From contig UBJR01000008.1 of the NCBI GenBank assembly GCA_900465675.1, positions 1 to 64,000 of the forward strand: a stretch of 64,000 bases of DNA, given 5' to 3'. Source of the stretch: Hyphomicrobiales bacterium (GTDB lineage Bacteria > Pseudomonadota > Alphaproteobacteria > Rhizobiales > Rhizobiaceae). The translations under genes and the position numbers were made by a program. Shown here one piece after another: positions 27,685 through 37,204 of the stretch; position 1 is the first letter of the stretch, and every line of letters starts with the position of its first letter. The notes beneath the pieces were generated by a model. It had not been told where the DNA came from and made no database searches. It worked only from the letters and a program-made list of their open reading frames with translations.

Positions 27685-27716
27685 GCCGCGCCGAATATTT
27701 GCCAGGAGAATTACCG

Positions 27717-29660
27717 GTGTTCGCCAATATTTCACTCAAGGGGAAGCTCGCGGCCACGTTCGCAGCCCTCATCGTCATTTTCGTTGCCGTCTCGTCCTAT
27801 GTCTCCGTGAAGGCCAACGCCTCCGCCGACGCTGCCGCCCAGCAGGAAAAGTCCGAGCTGCTCGTCAACCAGATCGACGACGCTCTGCAGGCCATGCTCG
27901 AACAGGCCGTCAACCTGCGCGGCTTCATTCTCTTCCGCTCCGACAGCACCTATGGCGATATCTTCGCCAACCGCGAGCGCATGCTGAAGGCGATTGCCGC
28001 CGCCAAGGAAACAGCATCCGGCGAGCCGGAAGTGCTCTCCATGATCGACGGCATGCAGAAGGCCGCCGACCTCTATTTCCATGAACTTGCCGAGCCGCAG
28101 GCCAAGGCCCGCAAGGAAACCGAGACCCCGATCGAAGACGTCGTCAAGATCGGCGTCAACGCCACCAAGGGCCAGCTCGACGGCTTCCGTCAGGCCTCCG
28201 CCAAGATCAAAGCCGCAGCCCGCGACAAGTCCGCGTCGCTCGCCGCCATCCAGGCCGATGCCGACGGCGATCTCAACAACACGCTGCTCTTCGGCGGCAT
28301 CGGCGCCTCGCTCGCGGCCGCTGTTCTCGCCTGGCTTCTGTCGCGCGCCATCGTCCAGCCGATCATCGGCATGACCACGGCGATGAGCCGCCTTGCGGCC
28401 GGCCACCACGATGTCGACGTTCCCGCCCTCGACCGCCGCGACGAAGTCGGCCGCATGGCCCAGTCGGTTCTGGTCTTCAAGGATGCGGCTGCCGAAAAGC
28501 TCCGGCTATCAGGTGAAACGGACCGCATGCGCAGCGACGCCGAGCGTCAGCGCCAGTTCTCCGACGAGGAGAAGGCTCGCGAATCCGCCGATATCCGCTT
28601 CGTCGTCGATGGTCTCGCAACCGGCCTGTCGAACCTGGCAAACGGCGATGTCGCAAGCCGCATCACCACGCCATTCTCAGCGCAGTTTGACGGTCTGCGC
28701 ACCGACTTCAACCATGCTGCCGAGAAGCTGCAGGCGACCTTGCAGTCCGTCGGCCGCAACGCTTCGGCGATCAATGCCGGTGCCGGTGAAATCCGCTCGG
28801 CCGCCGATGATCTCGCCCGCCGCACCGAACAGCAGGCCGCAGCCGTCGAAGAGACCGCCGCAGCCCTCGAACAGGTCACGACCACCGTTCGCGACAGCGC
28901 CAAGCGCGCTGAAGATGTCGGCAAGCTGGTCGAGCGCGCTCGCCTCGGCGCCGAGCGATCCGGCGACGTCGTCCGCAAGGCCGTCACCGCCATGGAGCAG
29001 ATCGAGAAGTCTTCGGGCGAGATCGGCAACATCATCGGCGTCATCGACGACATCGCCTTCCAGACCAACCTGCTGGCTCTGAACGCCGGCGTCGAAGCCG
29101 CGCGTGCCGGTGAAGCCGGCAAGGGCTTTGCCGTGGTCGCCCAGGAAGTCCGTGAGCTTGCCCAGCGTTCGGCGCAGGCCGCGAAGGAAATCAAGGCGCT
29201 GATCAACACGTCAGGCGAACAGGTCAATACCGGCGTTTCGCTGGTCGACCAGACTGGCAAGGCGCTGGCCGAAATCGTCAACGAGGTCCAGGAGATCAAC
29301 CGCCACGTCGGCGCGATCGTCACCGCCACCCGCGAACAATCGATCGGCCTGCAGGAGATCAACACTGCCGTCAACAACATGGACCAAGGCACGCAGCAGA
29401 ACGCCGCCATGGTCGAGGAACAGACGGCCGCCAGCCACTCACTGGCGCAGGAAGCCGCATCCCTCGACGCTCTCCTGCACCAGTTCAAGCTCGGTGCTGC
29501 CGCAGCCGTTGCTGTCGCCCCGCGCGCGGCAACCGCCCAGCCGGCCTCACGCCCGGTCGCCTCTCCGGCCCGCGCTCTGAACAACCGCGTCGCCTCCGCA
29601 TTCGGCGGCAGGACTGCAACGGCCGCTGCGGCCGTGCAGGAAGATTGGGAAGAGTTTTGA
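27717..29660 (+). CDS. mcp: Methyl-accepting chemotaxis protein with CHASE3-like sensor and CheR-tether tail
   Basis: A 647-residue chemoreceptor. The GTG at 27717 follows a strong AGGAGA site and gives [19 protein letters not shown], the first membrane helix. The periplasmic part (about 35-190) is all-helical and CHASE3-like ([23 protein letters not shown]). A second helix ([20 protein letters not shown]), HAMP and the conserved signalling tip ([29 protein letters not shown]) follow. After an Ala/Pro-rich linker the chain ends EDWEEF, matching the xWxxF pentapeptide that tethers CheR and CheB in some receptors. An upstream ATG frame without a good ribosome site was not chosen. The signalling half closely resembles that of the receptor at 22 kb. 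Confidence 0.94.
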   Translation: MFANISLKGKLAATFAALIVIFVAVSSYVSVKANASADAAAQQEKSELLVNQIDDALQAMLEQAVNLRGFILFRSDSTYGDIFANRERMLKAIAAAKETASGEPEVLSMIDGMQKAADLYFHELAEPQAKARKETETPIEDVVKIGVNATKGQLDGFRQASAKIKAAARDKSASLAAIQADADGDLNNTLLFGGIGASLAAAVLAWLLSRAIVQPIIGMTTAMSRLAAGHHDVDVPALDRRDEVGRMAQSVLVFKDAAAEKLRLSGETDRMRSDAERQRQFSDEEKARESADIRFVVDGLATGLSNLANGDVASRITTPFSAQFDGLRTDFNHAAEKLQATLQSVGRNASAINAGAGEIRSAADDLARRTEQQAAAVEETAAALEQVTTTVRDSAKRAEDVGKLVERARLGAERSGDVVRKAVTAMEQIEKSSGEIGNIIGVIDDIAFQTNLLALNAGVEAARAGEAGKGFAVVAQEVRELAQRSAQAAKEIKALINTSGEQVNTGVSLVDQTGKALAEIVNEVQEINRHVGAIVTATREQSIGLQEINTAVNNMDQGTQQNAAMVEEQTAASHSLAQEAASLDALLHQFKLGAAAAVAVAPRAATAQPASRPVASPARALNNRVASAFGGRTATAAAAVQEDWEEF

Positions 29661-29685
29661 GATCAGCCTGATCGTCTGAGACAGG

Positions 29686-29716
29686 GCCCCCGAGGGAAAC
29701 TTCGGGGGCTTTTTTG
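29686..29716 (+). terminator. Intrinsic terminator after the CHASE3 chemoreceptor gene
   Basis: GCCCCCGA (29686-29693) and TCGGGGGC (29702-29709) form an 8-bp stem followed by TTTTTT. Confidence 0.9.
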
Positions 29717-29739
29717 TTTTTGGGTGCTTGCGGGTGTGG

Positions 29740-29903
29740 CCCCTCATCCCCGGTGTAACGAGTTGCACCTGAAACCTTCGGGCACCCTCTTCCCGAGGGG
29801 AGAAGGGAGTGTGACACTCGCTCGCCCTGTCAGCGAGTGAGAACGAAAGGCCTGTTCCAAACTCGATTTCCCTTTCCCCTCGGGGAGAGGGTAGGGTGAG
29901 GGG
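29740..29903. repeat. Palindromic intergenic element, type C, diverged copy
   Basis: The gap before the dxs stop codon is bounded by CCCCTCATCC and GGGTGAGGGG and holds internal CTTCCCGAGGGGAGAAGG and CCTTTCCCCTCGGGGAGAGG stems, plus a CTCGCTCGCCC...GCGAGTGAG hairpin. Sequence and layout are related to the element at 2583-2697. It separates the chemoreceptor from the convergent dxs. Confidence 0.65.
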
Positions 29904-29927
29904 GTTCCGGATCAGGCGTTTTGCGAT

Positions 29928-31844
29928 TTACCCCGCAACCCCAACCGCAGCACTGCGACCGAGCGCCCGGAATACCGTCGAGACAATCCCGGCGCGATCC
30001 AGCCCTGCATGGGCATTCATCGCCTCGGGCTTCGCCTGTTCCATCCAGATGTCGGGCATGACAAGCGAGCGCACCTTGAGCCCGTTGTCGAGCAGGCCTT
30101 CCATGGCCAGGAACTGCATCACGTGGCTGCCGAAGCCGCCGACGGAGCCTTCCTCGATGGTGATCAGGATTTCGTGGTGGGCGGCGAGCTGGCGGATCAG
30201 CTCGTGGTCGAGCGGCTTGGCAAAGCGCGCATCGGCAACGGTGGTGGAAAGACCGGCCGCATCGAGATCTTCGGCGGCAAGCACGCTGTCGGCGAGGCGG
30301 GTGCCGAACGAGAGCAGCGCCACCTTGTTGCCTTCCTTGACGATGCGGCCCTTGCCGATCTGCAGGATTTCGCCGCGCACCGGCATTTCGATGCCGACAC
30401 CTTCGCCGCGCGGATAGCGGAACGAGATCGGGCCGGCATCATAGGCAGCGGCGGTGCGCACCATATGCTTCAGTTCAGCCTCGTCGGCAGCCGCCATCAC
30501 CACGAAGCCGGGAAGGGCGGCCAGGAAGGTCGTGTCGAAGGAACCGGCATGCGTCGGCCCGTCGGCGCCCACGAAACCGGCGCGGTCGATCGGGAAACGG
30601 ACGGGCAGGCCCTGGATGGCGACGTCATGGACGACCTGGTCGTAGGCGCGCTGCAGGAAAGTCGAATAGAGCGCGGCAAACGGCTTGTAGCCTTCGGCGG
30701 CGAGACCGGCGGCAAAGGTCACCGCATGCTGCTCGGCAATGCCGACATCGAAACAGCGGGCCGGATAAAGGCTTGCCAGCTTGTCCAGGCCGGTGCCGTT
30801 CGGCATCGCGGCGGTGATGCCGACGATCTTGTCGTCGAGCTCGGCTTCCTGCGCCAGCGCTTCGGCGAAGACGCTCGTATAGCTCGGTGCATTCGGCTTC
30901 ACCTTCGCCTGGGCGCCGGTGATGACGTCGAACTTGTTGACGCCGTGGTACTTGTCGGCTGCGGCTTCCGCCGGCGGATAGCCCTTGCCCTTCTGGGTCA
31001 CGACATGGATCAGAACAGGTCCTTCCGCATGGTCGCGCACATTGCGCAGAACCGGCAGCAGGTGCTCGAAGGAATGACCGTCGATCGGGCCGATATGATA
31101 GAAGCCCATCTCCTCGAACATCGTCCCGCCGGTCACGTAGCCGCGGGCATGCTCGACGGCGCGGGTAATGGCGCGGTCGACCTTCTTGCCGAGATAGGCG
31201 GTCAGTTTCTTGCCGAAATCGCGGAAGCCCATATAGGTGCGGCCGGAAGCGAGGCGCGCCAGATAAGCGCTCATCGCACCCGTCGGCGGGGCGATCGACA
31301 TGTCGTTGTCGTTGAGGATGACGATCAGCCGGGCGTCGAGCGCACCGGCATTGTTCAGCGCCTCATAGGCCATGCCGGCCGACATCGCGCCGTCGCCGAT
31401 CACGGCGATCACCCGCTTGTCGGTCTTGTCGAGTTCGGCGGCAACGGCCATGCCGAGACCCGCGGAGATCGAGGTCGAGGAATGGGCGGCGCCGAAGGGA
31501 TCGTATTCGCTTTCGGCACGGCGCGTGAAGCCGGACAGGCCGTTTTCCTGGCGCAGGGTGCGGATGCGGTCGCGACGGCCGGTCAGGATCTTGTGCGGAT
31601 AACACTGGTGGCCGACGTCGAAGATCAGCCGGTCGTCGGGCGTGTTGAAGACGCTGTGGATAGCGATCGTCAATTCGACGACGCCGAGGCCGGCACCCAG
31701 ATGTCCGCCCGTTCGCGAGACAGCGTCGATCATCTCGTCGCGGACCTCGCGCGCAAGCTGCGGCAGCTCGCGATCATCGAGCTTGCGCAGGTCGGCGGGA
31801 TAGGTGACCTGATCAAGCAGCGGTGTCTTCGGCGTTTGTGTCAC
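29928..31844 (-). CDS. dxs: 1-deoxy-D-xylulose-5-phosphate synthase
   Basis: DXS condenses pyruvate and glyceraldehyde-3-phosphate with thiamine diphosphate, the entry step of the MEP isoprenoid pathway. The 638-residue protein is full length, with the catalytic-region histidine in [31 protein letters not shown], the ThDP/Mg motif [25 protein letters not shown], the pyrimidine-domain [14 protein letters not shown], and [15 protein letters not shown]. The start codon is GTG (31844), with only a weak purine stretch upstream. ispH, the last enzyme of the same pathway, lies at 62.4 kb. The gene is 104 bases downstream of pirin on the same strand. Confidence 0.98.
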   Translation of the reverse strand: MTQTPKTPLLDQVTYPADLRKLDDRELPQLAREVRDEMIDAVSRTGGHLGAGLGVVELTIAIHSVFNTPDDRLIFDVGHQCYPHKILTGRRDRIRTLRQENGLSGFTRRAESEYDPFGAAHSSTSISAGLGMAVAAELDKTDKRVIAVIGDGAMSAGMAYEALNNAGALDARLIVILNDNDMSIAPPTGAMSAYLARLASGRTYMGFRDFGKKLTAYLGKKVDRAITRAVEHARGYVTGGTMFEEMGFYHIGPIDGHSFEHLLPVLRNVRDHAEGPVLIHVVTQKGKGYPPAEAAADKYHGVNKFDVITGAQAKVKPNAPSYTSVFAEALAQEAELDDKIVGITAAMPNGTGLDKLASLYPARCFDVGIAEQHAVTFAAGLAAEGYKPFAALYSTFLQRAYDQVVHDVAIQGLPVRFPIDRAGFVGADGPTHAGSFDTTFLAALPGFVVMAAADEAELKHMVRTAAAYDAGPISFRYPRGEGVGIEMPVRGEILQIGKGRIVKEGNKVALLSFGTRLADSVLAAEDLDAAGLSTTVADARFAKPLDHELIRQLAAHHEILITIEEGSVGGFGSHVMQFLAMEGLLDNGLKVRSLVMPDIWMEQAKPEAMNAHAGLDRAGIVSTVFRALGRSAAVGVAG

Positions 31845-31948
31845 GGGCGGGCGCTCTTTCTTGTCATTCTAGGCTTATGCTTATTCCGATTAAATTGCGG
31901 CAAAACAAGTGCGTTTCAAGAACCGCAACCCCTCCATTCTAGAGAAGT

Positions 31949-32872
31949 TCAGCCCTCAGGCAAAGGCACGAATTCCTCTTCATCCCCTGGAACGATATCG
32001 AAACGGCCGGTGCGCCATTCTTCCTTGGCCTTCTCGATGCGCTCTTTCGAGGAGGAGACGAAATTCCACCATATGTAGCGCTTGGAATTCAGGGCCGCGC
32101 CCCCGAAGAGCATCAGGTGACAGCCGTCGCTTCCTGCCTCCAGCGTGATTGGATCGCCCGGCCGGAAAACCAGCAACTGGTCGGCCGCAAAACGGTCTCC
32201 GGCGATGACCACTTCGCCCGAGAGCACATAGACCGCGCGTTCTTCATGGGCCGCAGCAAACGGAAACTTGGCGCCCGGCTGGATGTTGATGTCGGCATAG
32301 AGCGTATCGGAGAACACCTTGACCGGCGATTTCAGGCCCTCGAACGAACCGATGACGACGCGGCCGCGAATGCCGGTATCCTCGATGACAGGCATCTCGC
32401 TCTTTTCGGTATGGGCGAAGGCCGGATCGATCTCTTCCTTGTCGTCGGGCAGCGCGAGCCAGGTCTGCAACCCCGACATCAGCAGCGGATGACCGCGCAG
32501 ATTGTCGGGCGTGCGTTCCGAATGCACGATGCCGCGCCCGGCCGTCATCAGGTTGATATCGCCCGGCCGGATCACCTTTTCGGTGCCGAGGCTGTCGAGA
32601 TGACGGATTTCGCCGTCGAAGAGATAGGTGACCGTCGAAAGCCCGATATGCGGATGCGGCTTCACATCCAGCGCCTCATCCGGCTTCAGGATCGCCGGTC
32701 CCATCCGGTCGAAGAAGATGAACGGCCCGACCAGCCGCCGCTGCCTTGTCGGAAGCGCACGCCGCACCTGGAAACCGCCGATATCGCTGGTGCGCGGAAT
32801 GATCAGATTCTCGATCGCATCACAGGCGAAGGCATCGCCGGGCAGGGGGTCTTTACCGGGGAAGAAGGACAT
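31949..32872 (-). CDS. Pirin family protein
   Basis: Pirins are bicupin proteins that bind a metal; bacterial members include quercetinases and proteins that interact with central metabolism enzymes. The 307-residue protein has the N-terminal cupin with the metal-binding pattern HPHIGLSTVTYLFDGEIRHLDS and later RGIVHSERTP, and a weaker second cupin (FAAAHEERAVYVLSGEVVIAGD). The His residues of the first cupin are intact. The ATG at 32872 lies only 3 bases after the hepT stop and its ribosome site (CGGAGAAA) is inside the end of hepT, so translation is coupled to the toxin gene. A link between the two functions is not established. Confidence 0.92.
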   Translation of the reverse strand: MSFFPGKDPLPGDAFACDAIENLIIPRTSDIGGFQVRRALPTRQRRLVGPFIFFDRMGPAILKPDEALDVKPHPHIGLSTVTYLFDGEIRHLDSLGTEKVIRPGDINLMTAGRGIVHSERTPDNLRGHPLLMSGLQTWLALPDDKEEIDPAFAHTEKSEMPVIEDTGIRGRVVIGSFEGLKSPVKVFSDTLYADINIQPGAKFPFAAAHEERAVYVLSGEVVIAGDRFAADQLLVFRPGDPITLEAGSDGCHLMLFGGAALNSKRYIWWNFVSSSKERIEKAKEEWRTGRFDIVPGDEEEFVPLPEG

Positions 32873-32875
32873 GAA

Positions 32876-33232
32876 TTATTTCTCCGCTTCGTCGTGTGCT
32901 GCAAGCAACGCTTTCACGTCTGCGAGCAGACGCTCAAAATGCCCGTTGACGGTGTCGTAGATCATCTTTCTGCTGATGCGGTCATAGTCATGACGCAGCA
33001 CGTTGCCGATCCGGCGCACGGCACCCCAATCATGCTGCGGCAGCATCTCCTCGGCAAAACCATCAAGCTTGACGGCTGCTTCGGAAATGCGAAGGACGCA
33101 ACGCTCAGTCGCATCGATAGTCTTCTGATCGGCAAGGAACTGTTCGAGCGTCATGCCGTGCATGTAGCTGAGCACGTTTTCGACATTTTCCGCGATATCG
33201 GCAAATCGCAGCCAGGGTTTTCTAGAAGGCAA
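32876..33232 (-). CDS. hepT: HepT-like HEPN toxin of an MNT/HEPN toxin-antitoxin pair
   Basis: HepT is a small all-helical HEPN RNase whose partner MntA silences it by adding AMP to a tyrosine. The 118-residue protein begins with a TTG at 33232 (MPSRKPWLRFADIAENVENV), inside the end of mntA (11-base overlap). Upstream in-frame ATG codons exist but lie deep in mntA and give no homologous sequence. The active-site pattern Rx4-6H is present in RRIGNVLRHDY (R74 to H81), and Y83 is the likely modified tyrosine. The GNVLRHDY form differs from the common RNxLxHxY. It overlaps its antitoxin and runs into pirin. Confidence 0.85.
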   Translation of the reverse strand: MPSRKPWLRFADIAENVENVLSYMHGMTLEQFLADQKTIDATERCVLRISEAAVKLDGFAEEMLPQHDWGAVRRIGNVLRHDYDRISRKMIYDTVNGHFERLLADVKALLAAHDEAEK

Positions 33233-33530
33233 CTTTGCGGTCCCGTTCGATCTCCTGAGCGAGACGGGGCCTCCCGATCGGCTCAGTAACGACATCGACA
33301 GGGCGCCCTGTAATCTCCTCTAGCCGCTCCTTCAGTTCGCCGACAACGCGGAAGTAGGTCAAGCCCGATTCGAGGATGTGGTCCTCCAACAATACCGCCA
33401 CATCGATATCGGATGTTTCCGTAGCCTCGTCACGGGCTACCGAGCCAAACAACGACAGGCCGGTGACGCCTGCAGCACGCAGCTCATCCTCGTGATCCCT
33501 GATAGTCGAAATGACGGTTTCTCTATCCAT
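33222..33530 (-). CDS. mntA: MntA-like minimal nucleotidyltransferase antitoxin
   Basis: The 102-residue protein is a minimal nucleotidyltransferase: the fold motif GSx10DxD is seen exactly as G29-S30 with D41 and D43 in LFGSVARDEATETSDIDVAV. In type VII HEPN/MNT modules this protein adenylylates the HepT toxin and so blocks its RNase activity. The ATG at 33530 gives MDRETVISTIRDHEDELRAAG; a longer frame would run into xseB. The toxin gene follows with an 11-base overlap. It lies 44 bases after xseB and may have its own promoter (33531-33547). Identity as antitoxin is inferred from the pair arrangement. Confidence 0.88.
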   Translation of the reverse strand: MDRETVISTIRDHEDELRAAGVTGLSLFGSVARDEATETSDIDVAVLLEDHILESGLTYFRVVGELKERLEEITGRPVDVVTEPIGRPRLAQEIERDRKVAF

Positions 33531-33547
33531 ACACCCAATATAGGTGT
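33531..33547 (-). promoter_or_regulatory. Palindromic promoter candidate of the mntA-hepT unit
   Basis: Directly before the mntA start codon, ACACC and GGTGT form an inverted repeat with a 7-base spacer. On the coding strand the spacer reads TATATT, a -10-like hexamer. Transcription from it would begin at or near the ATG, giving a nearly leaderless mRNA, and the palindrome would be well placed for autoregulation. The -35 region is weak. Confidence 0.4.
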
Positions 33548-33574
33548 GTTTGGTCAGGCGGTCGAGAGCGCCAA

Positions 33575-33826
33575 TTAAGCCCCGTCGAGCGGCTCCACGC
33601 CCTGCGGCTTGCCGGCGCGGTCGAGACGGATCTTCTCGATACGGTTTTCGGCTGCAGAAAGCAGGGTTTCGCAATGCTTCTTCAGCGCTTCGCCGCGCTC
33701 GTAGATCTCGATGGATTCGTCCAGCGCCACGTCGCCGCGTTCCAGGCGGGCAACGATGCTTTCGAGTTCGGCCACGGCCTTTTCGAAGGAAAGACCTGAA
33801 ACTTCAGGCTTGGCGCTGTCAGTCAT
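33575..33826 (-). CDS. xseB: Exodeoxyribonuclease VII small subunit
   Basis: XseB joins XseA to make exonuclease VII, which degrades single-stranded DNA. The 83-residue protein is of normal size and shows the family pattern [33 protein letters not shown]. The ATG at 33826 is preferred over a TTG two codons upstream because AAGGGT sits 5 bases before it. The start lies just past the stop of the histone-deacetylase-like gene, indicating translational coupling. xseA is not in this window. In rhizobia xseB commonly neighbours dxs; here mntA, hepT and pirin lie in between. Confidence 0.95.
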   Translation of the reverse strand: MTDSAKPEVSGLSFEKAVAELESIVARLERGDVALDESIEIYERGEALKKHCETLLSAAENRIEKIRLDRAGKPQGVEPLDGA

Positions 33827-33828
33827 AC

Positions 33829-34764
33829 TCAACCCTTCATCAATCGAAGCACATGCAGGCCTGCCGATTCGGCGAGGCCTTCGAGATCATATCCGCCTTC
33901 CAGCAGGCTGACGACCCGGTTGGAGGCGCTTTTGTCGGCTATCTCCAGCAATCTTCCGGTCGCCCAGTCGAAATCCTCGCCGACCAGATTGATCTGTGCC
34001 AGCGGATCGCGGTGATGCGCGTCGAAGCCGGCGGAGATGATGATCAGGTCCGGGCGGAAGTCGTTGAGCGCCGGCAGCACGCGGGACTTGAAGGCTTCGC
34101 GAAAGTGGTCGCTGCCGACATTCGGCGAGAGCGGCGCATTGACGATCGTGCCATGCTTGCCGGTTTCGTCCTTGGCGCCGGATCCCGGATAGAGCGGCAT
34201 CTGGTGCGTCGAGCAGAACAGCACCGAGGGATCGTCCCAGAAAATGTCCTGTGTGCCGTTGCCGTGATGCACGTCCCAGTCGACGATCGCGACACGTTCG
34301 GCGCCATAACGCTTCTGCGCATGGCGGGCGGCGATCGCGGCATTGTTGAAGAAGCAGAAACCCATTGCCTTGCTCTTCTCGGCATGGTGGCCGGGCGGGC
34401 GCGCGGCGACGAAAACGTTGTCCGCCTTGCCGGTGAACACGTCGTCGACGGCAGCCATGGCGCCGCCGACGCCTGTCAGCACCGCTTGCAGGCTCTTCGA
34501 GCTCGCATAGGTGTCGGCTTCCAGCTGGTTGATCTCGCCTTCCTCTTCCGGAATCTGCCGCATGACGGCGATCAGATGCTCTTCCGGATGGGCGAGCAGA
34601 ACCGCATCCTCGTTGGCCTGCGGTGCCTCCTTGCGGTCCAGCCGCTCGAAGTTCGGATGGCCGAGCGCGACGTTGATCGCGCGCATCCGGTCCGGCCGTT
34701 CGGGGTGGCCTTCGGGCGTGACATGCTCAAGAAAGATCGGGTGTTCGTAAAGGCGGGTGCTCAT
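33829..34764 (-). CDS. Histone deacetylase family protein
   Basis: Bacterial members of this zinc-hydrolase family remove acetyl groups from polyamines, acetoin-related compounds or other substrates. The 311-residue protein shows [45 protein letters not shown] (zinc ligands Asp and His), and [18 protein letters not shown] (second zinc Asp). All catalytic His and Asp positions expected for the family are present. The substrate is unknown; acetylpolyamine deacetylase is one possibility. The start at 34764 (MSTRLYEHP) is preferred to an upstream frame that would add non-homologous residues. xseB overlaps its stop region. Confidence 0.93.
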   Translation of the reverse strand: MSTRLYEHPIFLEHVTPEGHPERPDRMRAINVALGHPNFERLDRKEAPQANEDAVLLAHPEEHLIAVMRQIPEEEGEINQLEADTYASSKSLQAVLTGVGGAMAAVDDVFTGKADNVFVAARPPGHHAEKSKAMGFCFFNNAAIAARHAQKRYGAERVAIVDWDVHHGNGTQDIFWDDPSVLFCSTHQMPLYPGSGAKDETGKHGTIVNAPLSPNVGSDHFREAFKSRVLPALNDFRPDLIIISAGFDAHHRDPLAQINLVGEDFDWATGRLLEIADKSASNRVVSLLEGGYDLEGLAESAGLHVLRLMKG

Positions 34765-34925
34765 GGCGACACTCTTATCCTCTGGCCCTGTCATGATCCA
34801 CAGCAGATGGTGCCGGGCATGGCTATTTCAACAGGCGCGCACCGTCGAGTGCCTATCATCGCAAGCGTTTACTTCATCTCTGGCGGCGCCTAGTGTCCCG
34901 CGCGGGGCAGGGGGAAGACAATACG

Positions 34926-35327
34926 ATGGCAAAGCCGAAACGCAGCAATGTGGCGCAGATACGAATACCGTTCCGGGATGTGGACATGAACGGTCAGATG
35001 TTTCTCGCGTCCTATATTTCCCACGCCGAAGCGGTGCTTGCAGGCTTCTGGTCGATGCGGCCGGAGCTTGATGACGAACCGCTCTATGTGGCGGCCAAAG
35101 TATCCTGCACGCTGCACCGCCCGCTTGCCTATGACGAGGAGGCGACCTTTACCGCGACCGTCGACAAGATCGGCCTTCGCTCCGTCGGCTTCATCATTTC
35201 TGTCGATGCCAAGGGAGACCGGGCCGCGGAAGTGGAGCTGACCTGGCAGGCGCGCGGGCGCGAGAGTGGCGAGCCGGTCGCGCTGCCGGAAGAGACGCGC
35301 GACTGGCTCTATAGTTTTCTCGATTAG
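34926..35327 (+). CDS. Hotdog-fold acyl-CoA thioesterase family protein
   Basis: The 133-residue protein has the 4-hydroxybenzoyl-CoA thioesterase-like pattern IPFRDVDMNGQMFLASYISHAEAVLAGFW, where the Asp in VDMNGQ matches the catalytic Asp position of the family, and VSCTLHRPLAYDEEATFTATV. It has no signal peptide. The ATG at 34926 follows GGGGGAAGA. The substrate is not evident. It is divergent from the histone-deacetylase-like gene and convergent with bioY, whose 3' end it overlaps by 4 bases. Confidence 0.85.
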   Translation: MAKPKRSNVAQIRIPFRDVDMNGQMFLASYISHAEAVLAGFWSMRPELDDEPLYVAAKVSCTLHRPLAYDEEATFTATVDKIGLRSVGFIISVDAKGDRAAEVELTWQARGRESGEPVALPEETRDWLYSFLD

Positions 35328-35890
35328 GCGCGCACCGGCAGCAGCGGATAGCCGACCATCACGGCGCGGCCGACGAGTGCTGCGACAAAGGCCTTGGCGA
35401 CGTCACCCGGCACGAAGGCCATTGAGCCGACAAAGGCCTGCTCAAGGTTGACGCCGCTGACCAGCGCCAGATAGCCGATGCCGAAAGCATAGAGCACGAC
35501 GATCCCGCCGATCATCGCCGACAGGAAGAATCCAACCGTCTGCACGAGGCCGGATTGCTCGGCTTTGACCAGACGCTCGCTGAGATAACCTGTCGTGAAG
35601 GCGGCAAACAGCCAGCCGATCAGGAAGCCCGTCGTCGGCGCCGCGAAGGCGGCAAGTCCGCCGCGGCCGCCCGAAAGCACCGGCAGACCGATGGCGACGA
35701 GCACCCAGACGATCAGTACGGCAACCACGCCGCGGCGCGCGCCAAGCACGACGCCAGCCATCATCACGCCCATCGATTGCGCGGTGATCGGCACCGGAAT
35801 GAAGCCGAGCGTGATCGGCGGCAGAATGCCGAGCGCCACGATGATCGCGGCAAAAAGGGCAGAGAGGACAAGGTCGCGGGTGCTCATCAT
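35324..35890 (-). CDS. bioY: Biotin transporter BioY (ECF substrate-binding membrane subunit)
   Basis: BioY is the S component that captures biotin in the membrane. The 188-residue protein has about six membrane helices and the family segments LGFIPVPITAQSMGVMMAGVVLGARRG and LPVLSGGRGGLAAFAAPTTGFLIGW; the latter lines the biotin site in relatives. It is the last gene of the bioM-bioN-bioY unit, 21 bases after bioN. The ATG pair at 35890/35887 is ambiguous by one codon; GGAGCCC lies upstream. Its 3' end overlaps the convergent thioesterase gene by four bases. Confidence 0.95.
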   Translation of the reverse strand: MMSTRDLVLSALFAAIIVALGILPPITLGFIPVPITAQSMGVMMAGVVLGARRGVVAVLIVWVLVAIGLPVLSGGRGGLAAFAAPTTGFLIGWLFAAFTTGYLSERLVKAEQSGLVQTVGFFLSAMIGGIVVLYAFGIGYLALVSGVNLEQAFVGSMAFVPGDVAKAFVAALVGRAVMVGYPLLPVRA

Positions 35891-35911
35891 GGGCTCCGTG
35901 TTTACGATCGG

Positions 35912-36520
35912 TTAACTGACATGCCGCCGAATGCCGCGCGCGTCAATTGCCGCGGCAATGTTATCCGCATCTCTGAGCGTCAGGATGATGAGGGGCGCCA
36001 GCATCGTCACGGGACGGACCTTTATGCCGCGCGCCGCATGCGCTTCCTTGATCGCCTGATAGCGGCCGAGAATCTCGGGCACGAAGCGGACGACGAGCCC
36101 AACCGCCAGCCCGACATCATTGGCCTGCACCAGCCCCAGCCGCTCGAGCGGGCGGGCAAGCAGCGTGATCTCGTCGATGAATTCGGCGATCGTCGTTGTC
36201 GCCGTCACGGCGGCGGCAAAGAACATCAGCGACGTCAGCCTGAGAAGCGCGACCACGGCGCCGTGCCAGGGATTGAAGGCAAGACTGAACAGCGCGACGA
36301 TGCCGATCGTCAGCAGCACCGGCTTCAGCCGCTGCAGTGCCTGGGCAAGGGGAATGCCGAGCCGGAAATAGAGCATGGCACTTGCCAGCACGGCGATTGA
36401 CAGCAGCGGAATATCGCGCGTCGTGAAAAGAATGACGCCGAGGATAGCCAGCACGAGCAGCTTGGCGCGCGCCGGCAGCCGGTGCATGAGGCTGTTACCC
36501 TCGACATAGAGCGATTGCAT
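35912..36520 (-). CDS. bioN: Energy-coupling factor transmembrane protein BioN (EcfT type)
   Basis: BioN is the T component that couples the ATPase to BioY. The 202-residue protein has several membrane helices and the conserved cytoplasmic coupling segment YQAIKEAHAARGI, the Ala-Arg-Gly motif that contacts the ATPase. It starts at 36520 with its ATG overlapping the bioM stop by one base, and bioY follows. The three-gene order bioM-bioN-bioY matches the tripartite biotin importer of alphaproteobacteria. Confidence 0.95.
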   Translation of the reverse strand: MQSLYVEGNSLMHRLPARAKLLVLAILGVILFTTRDIPLLSIAVLASAMLYFRLGIPLAQALQRLKPVLLTIGIVALFSLAFNPWHGAVVALLRLTSLMFFAAAVTATTTIAEFIDEITLLARPLERLGLVQANDVGLAVGLVVRFVPEILGRYQAIKEAHAARGIKVRPVTMLAPLIILTLRDADNIAAAIDARGIRRHVS

Positions 36521-37194
36521 CAGCCGGCGATCTCCCGGTAGCGCGCGATCGCCTCTGCCGCCGGCGCGTCGGCAGCAAGTGCCCCCTCGTGGAAAACCAG
36601 CACGCGGCCGAAACCGGCGATCAGCTCCAGGTCATGGGTGATGACGATCGCATTCTCGGGCAGCCCCTCGATCAGCCGCTGCACCAGGACGCGGTTCTTC
36701 AGATCCAGCTGGTTGGTCGGCTCGTCGAGGATCAGGATATCGGGCCCGGTGACCAGCACCGAGGCGAGCGCTGCGATCTGCAGCTCGCCGCCGGAAAGCT
36801 CGTGCGCCCGGCGGCTGCCGAGATGGGCGGCGCCGAAACGCGTCAGGACAGCTTCGACCCTTGCCTCGATCTCGGATTTCGGTACGCCGCGGCTCTTCAG
36901 GCCGAAGGCAATATCGTCCTTCACGATCGGCAGGATGATCTGGTTCTGCGGCTGCTGGAAGATGAAGCCGACATCGCCGAGCGCGCCGCGCTCATCGGCC
37001 GTATCGCGGCCGTTGACGAGCACGCGTCCGGCCGTTGGCTTGGCAAGTCCGTTGATCAGCCGCGCGAAGGTCGTCTTGCCGGAGCCGTTCAGCCCGATCA
37101 CGCCGATGCGGTTTTCGGCAAGCAGCAGGCTGAGTGGCTGCAGCGCCTGGCGCGCGCCGTAGCTGACCGCAGCGCCTTCGAAACGGATGTCCAA
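36520..37194 (-). CDS. bioM: Energy-coupling factor ATPase BioM
   Basis: BioM is the ATP-binding subunit of the biotin ECF importer. The product has Walker A GLNGSGKTTFARL, Q-loop FIFQQPQNQI, signature LSGGELQIAALAS, Walker B ILILDEPTNQLD and the H-loop in IVITHDLELI. I place the start at the TTG at 37194 (MDIRFEGAAVSYG), giving 224 residues, because GGGA lies 6 bases upstream and homologues begin near here; a longer in-frame ATG at 37281 would add a non-conserved arginine-rich head. Confidence 0.93.
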   Translation of the reverse strand: MDIRFEGAAVSYGARQALQPLSLLLAENRIGVIGLNGSGKTTFARLINGLAKPTAGRVLVNGRDTADERGALGDVGFIFQQPQNQIILPIVKDDIAFGLKSRGVPKSEIEARVEAVLTRFGAAHLGSRRAHELSGGELQIAALASVLVTGPDILILDEPTNQLDLKNRVLVQRLIEGLPENAIVITHDLELIAGFGRVLVFHEGALAADAPAAEAIARYREIAG

Positions 37195-37204
37195 ATTCAG
37201 TCCC

